DNA of 54,178 nucleotides from Brevibacterium sp. ZH18 (GCF_022748595.1 NZ_JALDSX010000023.1:1-54178), one strand, 5' to 3'; shown: positions 26,645-35,969, numbered from the stretch's first letter. Notes: generated by a model from the letters alone, not told the origin. Program-made: numbers and translations.

Positions 26645-27604
26645 ATGGACTGGATGGACAAGCTGCTCTACCCGCTGCAGTGGGTAGTTGCTTGGATCCT
26701 CGCGATCTTTCACGAGATCTTTACCGCAATCGGCATGTCTGCCGACAACGGTTGGACTTGGGCACTGTCGATTGCGGGACTGACTGTCGTCATCCGTGCG
26801 CTGCTGATCCCTCTCTTCGTTTACCAGATCAAGTCTCAGAGGAAGATGCAGCTTCTGCAGCCTCAGATTCAGCGTCTGCAGGCTAAGTACAAGGGCAAGA
26901 AGGACCAGTACTCGCGTCAGGCCATGGCCGAAGAGCAGATGAATCTGTTCCGCGATAACAAGACCAGCCCGTGGGCGTCCTGTCTGCCTCTCCTCGTGCA
27001 GATGCCGATCTTCTTCTCTCTCTTCCGCGTCATCCACAACATGCCGAATGTGGCCGATGGGTCTGTGGGTGCGATCGGTGGCTTCACCAGGACGTTGGCC
27101 CAGCAGGCTGAATCATCAAGTGTGTTCGGCATTTCGCTGTCAGCGACGTTCTCCGACCCCGGAATCGGAGTCAAGTTCCTCACCGGCATCCTGATCGTCA
27201 TCATGGCTTCGACGATGTTCATCACCCAGAAGCAGATGATGGCGAAGAACATGTCGGAATCCGCAATGGCGAATCCGATGATGCAGTCGCAGAAGATGCT
27301 CCTGTATGTGATGCCTCTGGTCTTCGGCATCGGTGGTATCTACTTCCCACTCGGTGTTCTCATCTACTGGCTCGTGTCGAACACATGGACCATGGCCCAG
27401 CAGCACACGGTCATCCGCAACATGCCTGCTCCCGGCTCAAAGGCCGAGAAGGAAATGCTCGAGCGCAAAGCTCGCAAGGGCAAGAACGTCCAGCAGCCTG
27501 AGATCAAGAGCGGCAGCACCGACGCTGCCAGCGATGATTCGAAGCCGAGTGGTCAGCGCCAGCAGCCCGTGAGCAAGAACCGCAAGAAGAACAAGAAACG
27601 CTGA
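26645..27604 (+). CDS. yidC: Membrane protein insertase YidC
   Basis: The 319-residue insertase has five hydrophobic segments. The conserved groove arginine is Arg51 in TVVIRALLIPLF, and the cytosolic hairpin is QRKMQLLQPQIQRLQAKYKG (about 66-85). The second core helix is preceded by SPWASCLPLLVQMPIFFSLF. The C-terminal tail is basic (RKKNKKR), suited to ribosome contact. ATG follows GAGGAGA. A 183-base gap separates it from yidD; the jag gene begins eight bases after it. Confidence 0.96.
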   Translation: MDWMDKLLYPLQWVVAWILAIFHEIFTAIGMSADNGWTWALSIAGLTVVIRALLIPLFVYQIKSQRKMQLLQPQIQRLQAKYKGKKDQYSRQAMAEEQMNLFRDNKTSPWASCLPLLVQMPIFFSLFRVIHNMPNVADGSVGAIGGFTRTLAQQAESSSVFGISLSATFSDPGIGVKFLTGILIVIMASTMFITQKQMMAKNMSESAMANPMMQSQKMLLYVMPLVFGIGGIYFPLGVLIYWLVSNTWTMAQQHTVIRNMPAPGSKAEKEMLERKARKGKNVQQPEIKSGSTDAASDDSKPSGQRQQPVSKNRKKNKKR

Positions 27605-27612
27605 GGAACGAC

Positions 27613-28173
27613 ATGACTGAAGAGAACGTCGAAGACAAGGTCGAAGAGTCTGCTGAAGAGGCCACCGAAGACAAGTCTGCGAAACCGACTCGCGCGGAAC
27701 TCCTCGAAGAGGAAGGCGAGATCGCTGCGGACTACCTCGAAGAGCTGATGGACATTGCTGATATCGACGGAGACATCGACATCGACGTCGCTGACGGCCG
27801 CGCTCAGCTCTCCATCGTCTGCGAGGACGACGAGGACTCCAACCTCCGGACCTTGGTCGGCGGCAATGAAGGCAAGACTCTCGCCGCTCTGCAGGAACTG
27901 AGCCGATTGGCCGTTCAGACGAGTACAGGACAGCGGTCTTGGCTGATGCTGGATATCGATGGCTTCCGCAGCAATCGCCGCGAAGAGCTCATCAAAAAGG
28001 CACAGAAGGCAATCGCCGAAGTCAAGGACTCCGGCGATGACTATGTGTTCAAGCCGATGAACAGCTTCGAGCGCAAGATCATCCACGATCAGGCGGCGAA
28101 GGCCGGATTGGTCTCCGAGTCGGAAGGCGAGGGTGACGGTCGACATGTCGTCGTCCGTCCGGCCGATGACTGA
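27613..28173 (+). CDS. KhpB/Jag R3H-domain RNA-binding protein
   Basis: The 186-residue protein begins with an acidic region (EENVEDKVEESAEEATED), then has a KH-like domain (about 40-120, with LRTLVGGNEGKTLAALQELS as its GxxG-like segment) and a C-terminal R3H domain (KPMNSFERKIIHDQAAKAG). It corresponds to Rv3920c. In other Gram-positives KhpB/Jag binds RNA with KhpA and affects cell elongation. It lies between yidC (8 bases) and rsmG (overlapping), inside a continuous operon. Confidence 0.93.
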   Translation: MTEENVEDKVEESAEEATEDKSAKPTRAELLEEEGEIAADYLEELMDIADIDGDIDIDVADGRAQLSIVCEDDEDSNLRTLVGGNEGKTLAALQELSRLAVQTSTGQRSWLMLDIDGFRSNRREELIKKAQKAIAEVKDSGDDYVFKPMNSFERKIIHDQAAKAGLVSESEGEGDGRHVVVRPADD

Positions 28174-28804
28174 TCTGTCTGCTCTCGAAGTCCCTCCGCC
28201 AGGCACCGAGGACTATTTCGGTGCCGCGTATCCTTTGGCTCAGCGCTATGCTGAGCATCTTGCGACGACCGGCATCGAATGGGGCCTGATCGGTCCACGC
28301 GAGGTCGACAGGTTGTGGACGCGCCACATCCTCAACTGTGCTGTCGTTTCAGAGTTTATCGATGACGGAGATGTCGTCGGCGATGTCGGCAGTGGAGCCG
28401 GTCTTCCCGGCATCCCGATCGCACTGTTGCGACCTGCCGCACAGGTGGTGCTCATCGAACCGATGGAGCGTCGCGTCGAATGGCTGAAGATGGTCGTCGA
28501 TGATCTGGGACTCGACAATGTGCGCATCGTGCGGGCGAGGGTCGAAGAACTAGTCGATGAAGAGATGTTCAGTGTTGTGACCGCACGTGCGGTCAAGGCG
28601 ATGACTACTCTTGTCGAATGGACTCACGAGGTCGTCGGTCCAGAGGGCCGGATCTTGGCGCTCAAGGGAGCGTCAGTCGAAACTGAACTGGTCAAGGCGA
28701 AGAAGTTGCTGAAGAGGTATCGCTTCGGTCAGCCGACCGTTCACATCGTCGACGGCGGAATTCTCGACGTCCCGAGCCGTGTCGTCGAAATAGTCAAGAA
28801 ATAG
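28133..28804 (+). CDS. rsmG: 16S rRNA (guanine-N7) methyltransferase RsmG
   Basis: The SAM-dependent methyltransferase makes m7G at the 16S 530 loop region. Visible motifs are LIGPREVDRLWTRHILNCAV (about 52-71), the SAM loop DVGSGAGLPGIPIALLRP and the strand VVLIEPMERRVEWL. The start is uncertain: GTG 28133 has GGAAGG five bases upstream, but ATG 28145 or 28166 are possible. All overlap the jag 3' end. Formerly gidB; loss causes low-level streptomycin resistance in related bacteria. It continues the rpmH-parB gene string. Confidence 0.95.
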   Translation: MTVDMSSSVRPMTDLSALEVPPPGTEDYFGAAYPLAQRYAEHLATTGIEWGLIGPREVDRLWTRHILNCAVVSEFIDDGDVVGDVGSGAGLPGIPIALLRPAAQVVLIEPMERRVEWLKMVVDDLGLDNVRIVRARVEELVDEEMFSVVTARAVKAMTTLVEWTHEVVGPEGRILALKGASVETELVKAKKLLKRYRFGQPTVHIVDGGILDVPSRVVEIVKK

Positions 28805-28840
28805 AACCAACTAGATTTGGTCTAGGCTGAATATAGCTTT

Positions 28841-29767
28841 GTGAACCCGATGGATGATGGAGTGCGCCGAATGCCGATCATGGACGAGTCGTCTCCCATA
28901 GGTGCTGCGATCGCAAGGGACAACCGACGTGCAGATCGGCTGTCTCAAGCGAACTTTCCGCGACCGGATTCGACTCGGATCTTCACCATTGCCAATCAGA
29001 AGGGCGGGGTCGGCAAGACCACGACCGCAGTGAACATCGCTGCTGCATTGGCGAATCAGGACCTCAATGTCCTTCTTATCGACATCGACCCTCAGGGAAA
29101 TGCCAGCACCGCCCTGGGTATCGATCACTACTCAGAGGTCACGAGCATCTACGACGTGATCATCGACGATGTGCCGATGCGTGACGCAGTAGCTCAGTGT
29201 CCGGACTTCGAAACCTTGAAGTGCGTGCCGGCGACGATCGATCTTGCCGGTGCGGAGATCGAGCTCGTCTCCCTTGTGGCGAGAGAGCAGCGCCTGCAGC
29301 GGTCACTTGGCCTCTACCTTGATGAGGAGGCAGCCGCTGGGGATCGTGTCGACTACGTCATCATCGACTGCCCGCCCAGTCTGGGTCTGCTGACTGTCAA
29401 TGCCTTCGTCGCCGCGCGGGAAGTCCTCATTCCGATTCAGTGTGAGTACTACGCACTAGAGGGTCTGAGCCAACTGCTGAAGAACATTCAGCTGATCCAG
29501 AAGCATCTGAATCCGAAGCTTTCGATCACCACTATTCTGCTGACGATGTATGACGGTCGAACGAACCTGAGCAAACAGGTGGCCGACGACGTGCGTACGC
29601 ACTTTCCGGAGCAGGTGCTCGGTACATCGATTCCGCGCTCAGTGCGGATCTCCGAGGCACCGAGCTATGGTCAGACCGTCATTTCGTATGATCCACATTC
29701 CAGTGGCGCTTTGTCGTATCGGGAAGCGGCCGAAGAAATCGCAATTCGAGGAGTAAGTCGTGGCTGA
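28841..29767 (+). CDS. parA: Chromosome-partitioning ATPase ParA (Soj)
   Basis: The 308-residue deviant-Walker ATPase has [20 protein letters not shown] (about 49-68), with the signature Lys and the P-loop Lys, the sensor [13 protein letters not shown] and [13 protein letters not shown]. It binds non-specific DNA as an ATP dimer and is released by ParB. The first about 45 residues are a variable N-terminal extension. GTG 28841 or the ATG three codons on could be the start; neither has a strong ribosome-binding site. It overlaps parB by eight bases. Confidence 0.97.
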   Translation: MNPMDDGVRRMPIMDESSPIGAAIARDNRRADRLSQANFPRPDSTRIFTIANQKGGVGKTTTAVNIAAALANQDLNVLLIDIDPQGNASTALGIDHYSEVTSIYDVIIDDVPMRDAVAQCPDFETLKCVPATIDLAGAEIELVSLVAREQRLQRSLGLYLDEEAAAGDRVDYVIIDCPPSLGLLTVNAFVAAREVLIPIQCEYYALEGLSQLLKNIQLIQKHLNPKLSITTILLTMYDGRTNLSKQVADDVRTHFPEQVLGTSIPRSVRISEAPSYGQTVISYDPHSSGALSYREAAEEIAIRGVSRG

Positions 29768-31631
29768 GCGTAAGAAGCGTGGTTTGGGACGGGGTCTGGG
29801 CGCGCTGATTCCGGATGCTGCATCCAATGACCGTCCCGTGGACGTGTTCTTCTCCGGCGGAGATTCCGAGGACACCCGCGATTCGTCGTCAGAGGAGACG
29901 AAGCGACCTCGTGCCGCCCGGACCGATCCTGCGGCTTCGATGCAGTCGTCACGGCGTCGTAAGGCCAAGTCGGGCAACAACACGACGGGCTCTTCTGTGA
30001 AGACTGCGTCTGAATCGTCGGTGGAGAAGAAGCGGGCAGTTGCTCCGAACTCGTCTTCCAACAAGACCGCAGCGGCCGGTGCTGGAGAACTATCGGCGAG
30101 CAAGACGGCGAAGGCCACTCCTGCCAGACGTACGGCGAAGGCAGCGGCGAACAACAGCACAGAGGAGAATACCTCTGGATCGCGCGCAGCAACTGGCACT
30201 GCGTCGAAGGCAGCCGCCGGGGGCAAGAAGTCGACTGCAGCAAAGTCGACCGCCGCCAAGACGTCTGGCACTAAGACATCGGGTACTAAGACATCGGGTA
30301 CTAAGACGTCAGGTACTAAGACATCGGGTATTGGAACCTCGGGTGCTCAAGCGACAGCTGGTAAGACGTACAGCAGGTCAGCCGGCAGCAAGGCTTCCTC
30401 GAGCAATACGGAGACGAACTCCGACGCTGAGGCACCACGTGCTGACAGCACATCACCGGATGCGAAGGCTGCGAGCACCTCGAAGCCGGGGGCTGAGCAC
30501 TCAGATGCTCATTCAGCGGATGGCTCTGAGAGCGTAGCGGCAGCCGTAGAGGCTTCGGAGACGAAGCCGAAGGCACAGGCGCCGGAGACTGACTCTGACA
30601 GCGACAGTGCGGACGAGAATGCGGCTGATCGGCAGAACGGCTCCGACGGAGTGTATGAGACACATCCGGGTGTCTATACGTCCGGTTCCGATGACCCTGA
30701 TAGGGAAGAATCAGAAGAACAGTACGTCGACCCGGATACTACGGAAGTAGTAGATACCGTTGATTCTTCGGTCAGCCAAGCCGATGAGGGTGACCACGGG
30801 CTCGAGGGCGTCGATTCGATTCCTGACACTGAATTCGGCGAAATCGATGTTGAGCGCATTGAGGCCAACCCTCGTCAGCCGCGTACGGTTTTCGACGAGG
30901 ACATGCTCGCTGAACTCGTTCACAGCATTCGTGAGATCGGTGTCCTTCAGCCGGTTGTGGTTCGACAGAAGCCGAACGAAGCTGGGCGCTATGAGCTCAT
31001 CATGGGTGAGCGACGGCTGCGTGCTACTAAAGATGCCGGCCTTGCGACTATTCCGGCGATCATTCGGTATGTGGATGATACGGACCTTCTGCGAGACGCG
31101 CTGTTGGAGAACCTGCATCGCGCCGAGCTGAACCCTCTGGAAGAAGCAGCTGCCTATGGTCAGTTGCTTGAAGATTTCGGTTGTACCCAGGAGGAACTGT
31201 CCGAGAGGATCGGACGGTCGCGTCCGCAGATCTCCAATACCCTGCGTCTGCTTAGGCTCCCGCCGTTGGTGCAGCGACGAGTTGCAGCCGGCGTCATTTC
31301 GGCAGGACATGCACGAGCGATTCTTGGTCTGCGGGAACCCGAGCACATGGAGATCCTCGCTCAACGCATCGTTGCGGAAGGACTCTCAGTGCGTGCTTCC
31401 GAAGAGGCGGTCGTGCTGTTAAATCGTGGGGACTCTGTCAATGTTTCACGTGGAACGTCACGCGTTTCGCCCGAGTTCATTGAAGTGGCAGAGCGTCTGG
31501 GCGACCGGTTGGACACGAAGGTGAACATCACTGTCGGTAAGCGTAAGGGTAAGTTGAGCGTCGAGTTTGCGAATCAAGAGGACCTTGACCGTATTCTTAC
31601 GCTTCTGGGCGTGACCGAAGCGGCCGAATAG
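29760..31631 (+). CDS. parB: Chromosome-partitioning protein ParB with very long N-terminal linker
   Basis: The 623-residue ParB is about twice the usual length. The ParA-contact motif [17 protein letters not shown] is at 4-20. A low-complexity Ser/Thr/Ala/Lys, then acidic, region covers about 22-355, with five KTSGT repeats at about 167-191. The CTP-binding domain starts near 358 ([18 protein letters not shown]) and has the GERR CTPase motif at 416-419 ([13 protein letters not shown]); the parS-binding helix-turn-helix is around [20 protein letters not shown]. The C-terminal dimerisation domain ends the protein. It loads at parS and slides as a clamp. The start GTG overlaps parA. A parS-like site lies in its own 3' part. 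Confidence 0.97.
   Translation: MAERKKRGLGRGLGALIPDAASNDRPVDVFFSGGDSEDTRDSSSEETKRPRAARTDPAASMQSSRRRKAKSGNNTTGSSVKTASESSVEKKRAVAPNSSSNKTAAAGAGELSASKTAKATPARRTAKAAANNSTEENTSGSRAATGTASKAAAGGKKSTAAKSTAAKTSGTKTSGTKTSGTKTSGTKTSGIGTSGAQATAGKTYSRSAGSKASSSNTETNSDAEAPRADSTSPDAKAASTSKPGAEHSDAHSADGSESVAAAVEASETKPKAQAPETDSDSDSADENAADRQNGSDGVYETHPGVYTSGSDDPDREESEEQYVDPDTTEVVDTVDSSVSQADEGDHGLEGVDSIPDTEFGEIDVERIEANPRQPRTVFDEDMLAELVHSIREIGVLQPVVVRQKPNEAGRYELIMGERRLRATKDAGLATIPAIIRYVDDTDLLRDALLENLHRAELNPLEEAAAYGQLLEDFGCTQEELSERIGRSRPQISNTLRLLRLPPLVQRRVAAGVISAGHARAILGLREPEHMEILAQRIVAEGLSVRASEEAVVLLNRGDSVNVSRGTSRVSPEFIEVAERLGDRLDTKVNITVGKRKGKLSVEFANQEDLDRILTLLGVTEAAE
30258..30332 (+). repeat. 15-bp tandem repeat in parB
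   Basis: Five consecutive 15-base units of the type AAGACATCGGGTACT encode KTSGT repeats in the ParB linker. Units two and three are identical and the others differ by one to a few bases. Copy-number change would keep the frame. Confidence 0.9.
31442..31457. other. Imperfect parS site inside parB
   Basis: TGTTTCACGTGGAACG matches the 16-bp parS consensus TGTTTCACGTGAAACA at 14 positions. An origin-proximal parS inside parB is a classic location. Confidence 0.7.
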
Positions 31632-31651
31632 ACACAGACGGCCCTTTGGAG

Positions 31652-31692
31652 TGGCCCGCACAACGTCGTAAATGCGTTGTGCGGGCCATTTC
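31652..31692 (+). terminator. Terminator of the parAB operon
   Basis: TGGCCCGCACAACG (31652-31665) and CGTTGTGCGGGCCA (31675-31688) form a perfect 14-bp stem with a 9-base loop, followed by TTTC, 21 bases after the parB stop. Confidence 0.85.
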
Positions 31693-32002
31693 TATGTTGC
31701 GGCAAGACTATACTGGGCTCTTCTATGTCCCGAAAAGGTTGTGTCGGCCTCTTCTCCCTCCGTCAACACCACGCCTATTGATATCGCCAGTGACTGAATA
31801 GTCCGCTCATTCTAGGGGCGGTCTGTCGGTACACCGTCCATCTCCCTATCGGCTACTCTGCAGGATTTCTCCGCTCTTCACCCCGGAAAATAGGCCTCGT
31901 TCATAGATGCGGGTGGCGTGGCGGACTACAACACCACTGCTCTACGCGCGGTCTTCGGTCCGGTGGGGCCCTCTAAGTGAACTGTCTTGGTAGCGTTCAT
32001 AG

Positions 32003-32018
32003 CGTTTCACGTGAAACA
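32003..32018. other. parS site 1 (one mismatch)
   Basis: CGTTTCACGTGAAACA differs from the consensus only at the first base. It is the site nearest parB in the intergenic array. Confidence 0.9.
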
Positions 32019-32177
32019 TATCCATGGTTTATTGCTTGTTTCCTGAATAGTGAATGGTGCCAACAGCCATTTGTTTGTTCCCGGGCCCACTGGGCGTTTG
32101 GAAGTCGATTAGCTAACCAATTTCTGATTGGCCATCTCGTCCGAGGCGGAGTACCGATGGGACAGGTACCGGCAGCA

Positions 32178-32193
32178 TGTTTCACGTGAAACA
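32178..32193. other. parS site 2 (perfect)
   Basis: TGTTTCACGTGAAACA, perfect 16-bp palindrome, 175 bp after site 1; flanking A and T extend the symmetry to 18 bp. Confidence 0.95.
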
Positions 32194-32453
32194 TACGATC
32201 TGCGTATTGACTGGTCAGCGGTTCGAATTCCACAATGTATTCGCGCGGGCTTTGGATCTGTGAGGTAGTGCTAGATACCTGTACCTCTGACCTGGTGTCG
32301 AACGACTGAGTGCTACAACTCATGAGGTAGAGCTAGTACGGATGGGCGTGCCAGTCACGTACCGTCGCATTGAGCAGGTCTTAGTTTGCGGCCCGAGGAG
32401 GTCCGATCTTTCGCCCCGAGGCGGCTTGAGCGTACCTTTTAGCCCTGAATAGT

Positions 32454-32469
32454 TGTTTCACGTGAAACA
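32454..32469. other. parS site 3 (perfect)
   Basis: TGTTTCACGTGAAACA, perfect, 276 bp after site 2. Confidence 0.95.
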
Positions 32470-32936
32470 TGTCTAATATGCAGGGGAATGTATCTCGGCC
32501 ATTCGGTCTAATAGTGTCGACATTGCCCCAGCTGCAGGCATTTTCGTGTTACAGCTAGTTTTCCGTGGACGACCCACGCAAGGCTGAGGAACCGTTGGCC
32601 TCAGGTTGGAAGCGTAGATCTCCCGTTTAGGCATTGGGATTGTGTGACTGTGTCAACGGCAGGTAACCGCCACTTCCAGGAAATCTCGATGATGGGCGCT
32701 TCTGTCGCCGTAGCAAATATGAAGAAGTCGCGGTGGTCGCTGTACGCTTCGGTGATGATTGGAGCCACCCTTCTCACGGGTGCTTCCGTCAGGGCTTCTA
32801 TACGCTTCTATTCGCGAACCCTATCCCCATTCTGGTTCATATGACGAGGTTCAATTTGGCAGATAGCCTCGAGGCATCCATCCCCTATTGCCGGTATTCC
32901 GGGTAGCTCCGGGCATGCAATCAACAGCGCAATCGA

Positions 32937-32952
32937 TGTTTCACGTGAAACA
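32937..32952. other. parS site 4 (perfect)
   Basis: TGTTTCACGTGAAACA, perfect with 18-bp extended symmetry, 483 bp after site 3. Confidence 0.95.
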
Positions 32953-33253
32953 TGGACATGGTCTGAACATTTTAAGCGCATAAGTCCGATATATGATGCT
33001 GGCCACAATCTTCCAAAGGCTATTTGGTGGCGCTTGCTGCGTTACTGCAATTTTTCGCGCCAAATTGGTGTCCGGACGGATCTCGGCGCTTTACTCACTC
33101 ATGTGTTCGCCGTCGGGGCCGCTGGGTCGGGAAGGCGGCTATGGGCCTAGCGATCAGCGGAATTGTTGCGCCTCTCAATAAAGGGCGGTTACGACCGTGT
33201 CGAATCCGATACAGCGGGCCCCGGTGGTGGTCCAAAGTTGCTCATGTGGCTCA

Positions 33254-33269
33254 TGTTTCACGTGAAACA
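33254..33269. other. parS site 5 (perfect)
   Basis: TGTTTCACGTGAAACA, perfect with 18-bp extended symmetry, 317 bp after site 4. Confidence 0.95.
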
Positions 33270-33431
33270 TGCCAGACACTGTTGGTATGTCCATACACCA
33301 GTTGTGTGCCCAGTCGTCAACGACGGTTAAGAGGAAACCGCGGCCAATAAAAGGTGGGCGCGGTCGAATCCTCTCATTTGTCCCTTACACAAAGTGAACC
33401 TTGCGCACGCTGCTGGACCCGCCCTTCGCTA

Positions 33432-33447
33432 TGTTTCACGTGAAACA
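33432..33447. other. parS site 6 (perfect)
   Basis: TGTTTCACGTGAAACA, perfect with 18-bp extended symmetry, 178 bp after site 5. Confidence 0.95.
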
Positions 33448-33535
33448 TTTTGAGCATGCTAAATGGGCAGCCGAATACAGAAGCACGACGGAATGCAATG
33501 TCATTGCTCCCCGCGCACCTGATCCGTCGTGCCAA

Positions 33536-33551
33536 TGTTTCACGTGAAACG
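33536..33551. other. parS site 7 (one mismatch)
   Basis: TGTTTCACGTGAAACG, last base differs from consensus; only 104 bp after site 6, the closest pair. Confidence 0.9.
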
Positions 33552-34265
33552 GCTATTACGCTGCCCCACCGGAAACCAATACTCGGATTTAGTGCCGTCA
33601 CTGGCAATGGTTCTTATCAGCTCCGTGAAGGCGAATGAACTTCGCTAACAATTCGGTGTGATGTGGGCATATGAGAGATGGCTCGGCGGAGAATACCTCT
33701 GCTGATCGAACCACCCGAAGTTGAGAGCACCAGTCGACGCTCAGGGCACCAGCGGATCGATGGCAATGAAGTCGCGCCCACGGTGAGTAATACGAAAGAG
33801 TATCAGGTACGGAATATCCCGTCGTTTGAGGAGGTCCCCCTATGGCATCGCCTTATGGCATCAATCCGATAGCGACTCCGTGACTGGGATTCTCTGTGGA
33901 AGTTCTGGCGCTCGTCTCCTCGCTGCCAGTTGTCCCCGCTATTGGAAGATTGCTCCGGACTACTCATCCTGTCGACGTCTCATTGGCGCAATAGGTGCTC
34001 GGAACCTCTAATGGGGGCGGTATGAATCAAACTCAGTAGCGAAGCCATTCGAGTTGGCAGCCGCGGTCCGTCCACTACGAGCGTGAGTGGACCGGATCGG
34101 TGGCCGAATTAGAGAATTCAGTACTGCACGACAGACTACGCACCGTCGTCTTGTCTAAATTGATTAAGAGACTAGTACCGCGGGCCTTGTCTGGTGGTGA
34201 TGAGTGGCCACTAGGGGCGAACTGAACAACGGCAGGAATGCTCGACATAGATCTAGCGGCAGCCA

Positions 34266-34281
34266 TGTTTCACGTGAAACA
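34266..34281. other. parS site 8 (perfect)
   Basis: TGTTTCACGTGAAACA, perfect, 730 bp after site 7 and 51 bases from the cwlM stop codon; it ends the array. Confidence 0.95.
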
Positions 34282-34331
34282 CCTTCGGGAATTAATACTT
34301 CAGCAAATTCCCCGATGCTCCAACGGGAGGT

Positions 34332-35468
34332 TCAGTTGTACGCTTTGATCTGTTCGATGTTGAGCGTGCCGGTTTCCGGATCTGCGTCTTCGATCACGTA
34401 CAGACGCTGCAGGGCGGCAGCAATGCCGTCAGCGATCGCATCGCGTACTGCGGGGTTCTGAAGATTCTCAAGGTCGTCGTCATTTGTCAGGTACCCCGTG
34501 ACTACATGAACCTTTGGCGTACGTAGCCTTTTCAATGAAGACCACGTGCGTGCATGGCTTTTGCAATCAAGCATTCCTGTGCGCGCGGCGAGTTCACTTT
34601 GAATGAGCGCCGCAAGGCGCGCTCCGGTTGGCGAATTGATGTCGGAATGGCGCTCGTGTCCGAAATAGAATGTTGCGATGCCGTTCGCTTCTTTGGATTT
34701 GTTCACATCCGCAGTGACAGTGACAACCGCCGACGCACCAAGCTGGTCAGCCTTGTTGACCTCGACCGCATCCCCTGTGAGGAGAATTGCGCCGGCACCG
34801 ACAGCCTCGAGTCGTCCAGCAAGGCGACTTGCTATATCCGTAGTGAGCCTCTGCTCCTGTGCAGTCTGCTCGGCATTCATGGGTAGCGTCTCGAAATCTA
34901 CAACTGTAGTAGCCGCCTCGATCACGAAGGTGCGTCCAGCAAGAGATGTCCCGGAGGCTGCCACACGCGCCCGCTCCTCAAGCGCGAAGAGATTGCCCGT
35001 GTCCTGTTTGCGGTCGATGGCATCCAATCCGCGGAGAGTCTGGGGTCCGGCGATTCCGTCGACCTTCGTGCCGAGGCTCATCTGAAGTTCTCTGACTGCT
35101 TCTTCGGTTGCTGCGGCGTACTCGGCGTCCATCCTTCCCGGATAGAAACCCAACCCTGCTAGCGTCCTCTGCAGCTTGAGTACATCATCACCAGTGAGGA
35201 CTCTGACGGGGTCATAGCGGAGCACGCGGTCCCCAAGCTGATATCTAGCCCGCTCGAGCTCTGTGAACGTCTCAGAACCCATAACACCGTCACAGAGAAT
35301 TCCGCGGACCTGCTGGAACTGGCGTACTGCGAGCTCGAAGTCCCTGTCGAAGTCCATTGAAGTCGACTGACCGACATTGAGCCCTAGACGAGCCATCTGA
35401 GATTTGATGTTGGGCAACACCTCAGAGCTGTCCCCGCGTGAGAACTGCGGGTGTGGGTTGTGAGTCAA
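34332..35468 (-). CDS. cwlM: CwlM-like protein: PG-binding repeats plus degenerate amidase_3 domain
   Basis: The 378-residue protein has two peptidoglycan-binding-1 repeats (about 11-72 and 92-150) and an amidase_3-like domain (about 178-357). It has no signal peptide, so it should be cytoplasmic. The domain lacks the family's catalytic motifs: DPGHGG is replaced by IEAATT (183-188), the S-x-H-A-N strand by VTVTADVN (249-256), and the catalytic-Glu motif VExGFxSN by VVTGYLTN (322-329). The structural parts FYFGHERHSDINSPTGARLA and ELAARTGMLDCKSHARTW are retained. The position next to trxA/trxB matches mycobacterial CwlM (Rv3915), which regulates MurA instead of cutting peptidoglycan. The start appears to be TTG and is uncertain. 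Last gene of a trxB-trxA-cwlM unit. Confidence 0.88.
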   Translation of the reverse strand: MTHNPHPQFSRGDSSEVLPNIKSQMARLGLNVGQSTSMDFDRDFELAVRQFQQVRGILCDGVMGSETFTELERARYQLGDRVLRYDPVRVLTGDDVLKLQRTLAGLGFYPGRMDAEYAAATEEAVRELQMSLGTKVDGIAGPQTLRGLDAIDRKQDTGNLFALEERARVAASGTSLAGRTFVIEAATTVVDFETLPMNAEQTAQEQRLTTDIASRLAGRLEAVGAGAILLTGDAVEVNKADQLGASAVVTVTADVNKSKEANGIATFYFGHERHSDINSPTGARLAALIQSELAARTGMLDCKSHARTWSSLKRLRTPKVHVVTGYLTNDDDLENLQNPAVRDAIADGIAAALQRLYVIEDADPETGTLNIEQIKAYN

Positions 35469-35529
35469 TGCCTTGCCAATCTGCTGTACTGGGGTTCTGA
35501 AGCGAGTTGTGCCTGGTGTGAATACACCG

Positions 35530-35561
35530 AAGGCGCCTGTTGATCGTACAACAGGCGCCTT
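35530..35561 (-). terminator. Hairpin between trxA and cwlM
   Basis: AAGGCGCCTGTTG (35530-35542) and CAACAGGCGCCTT (35549-35561) form a perfect 13-bp stem with a 6-base loop, just after the trxA stop. It lacks a T-run, so it may reduce, not stop, reading into cwlM. Confidence 0.55.
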
Positions 35562-35570
35562 GGAAGTTGA

Positions 35571-35888
35571 TCAGATGAACTCTGAGAGCTCATCCTCCAG
35601 CGCCGGCTTTGGACGGGCGCCGATGATGGTCTTGGCGACTTCGCCGTCCTTGAAGACGTAGAGAGCGGGGATCGAAGTGATCCCGTACTTGCTCGCAGTC
35701 TCGAGGTTCTCGTCGGTGTTGACCTTGACGACCGTGAGCTTCTCGCTGTTCTCTTCAGCGATCTGATCCACGATCGGGCTGACCATGCGGCAAGGACCGC
35801 ACCAAGGGGCCCAGAAGTCGACGAGCACAGGCTTGTCGGACTTCAACACGGACTCTTCGAACGTTGCATCGGTGACTTCTGTCGACAT
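35571..35888 (-). CDS. trxA: Thioredoxin
   Basis: The 105-residue thioredoxin has the active site WCGPC (29-33) in VDFWAPWCGPCRM, the cis-Pro region GITSIPALYVF and no signal peptide. It is the cytosolic disulfide reductant reduced by the adjacent TrxB. It corresponds to mycobacterial TrxC by position. ATG has a GAAAGG ribosome-binding site. Gap of 81 bases to trxB, same strand. Confidence 0.97.
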   Translation of the reverse strand: MSTEVTDATFEESVLKSDKPVLVDFWAPWCGPCRMVSPIVDQIAEENSEKLTVVKVNTDENLETASKYGITSIPALYVFKDGEVAKTIIGARPKPALEDELSEFI

Positions 35889-35969
35889 GAGCGACCTTTC
35901 TTCTGACGGTGTACTCTATCGGAAACAGCCGTGGTTCAGGTTTAATTCCCGGGCAGCCGGAGCCTGCAG

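Larger units (their letters stand above)
31632..34331. other. Gene-free 2.7-kb region carrying the parS array
   Basis: The six frames are broken into short unrelated open frames without ribosome-binding sites or the GC-rich third positions of neighbouring genes. The region is visibly less GC-rich than its surroundings. Apart from the parAB terminator at its start, its only repeated element is parS (eight sites from 32003 to 34281). Several short open frames contain VSRET, but this is the translation of the parS palindrome. I see no tRNA, rRNA or insertion sequence. It is best read as the centromere region of the chromosome. Confidence 0.75.

Noticed and set aside
30258..30332. CRISPR-like repeat array
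   Set aside because: The 15-bp units are contiguous with no spacers, lie in frame within parB, and no cas genes are present.
31977..34461. Short open frames containing VSRET (for example 31977-32189, 33450-33638, 34204-34461)
   Set aside because: VSRET is the translation of the parS core GTTTCACGTGAAAC; the rest of these frames is unrelated, and they lack ribosome-binding sites.
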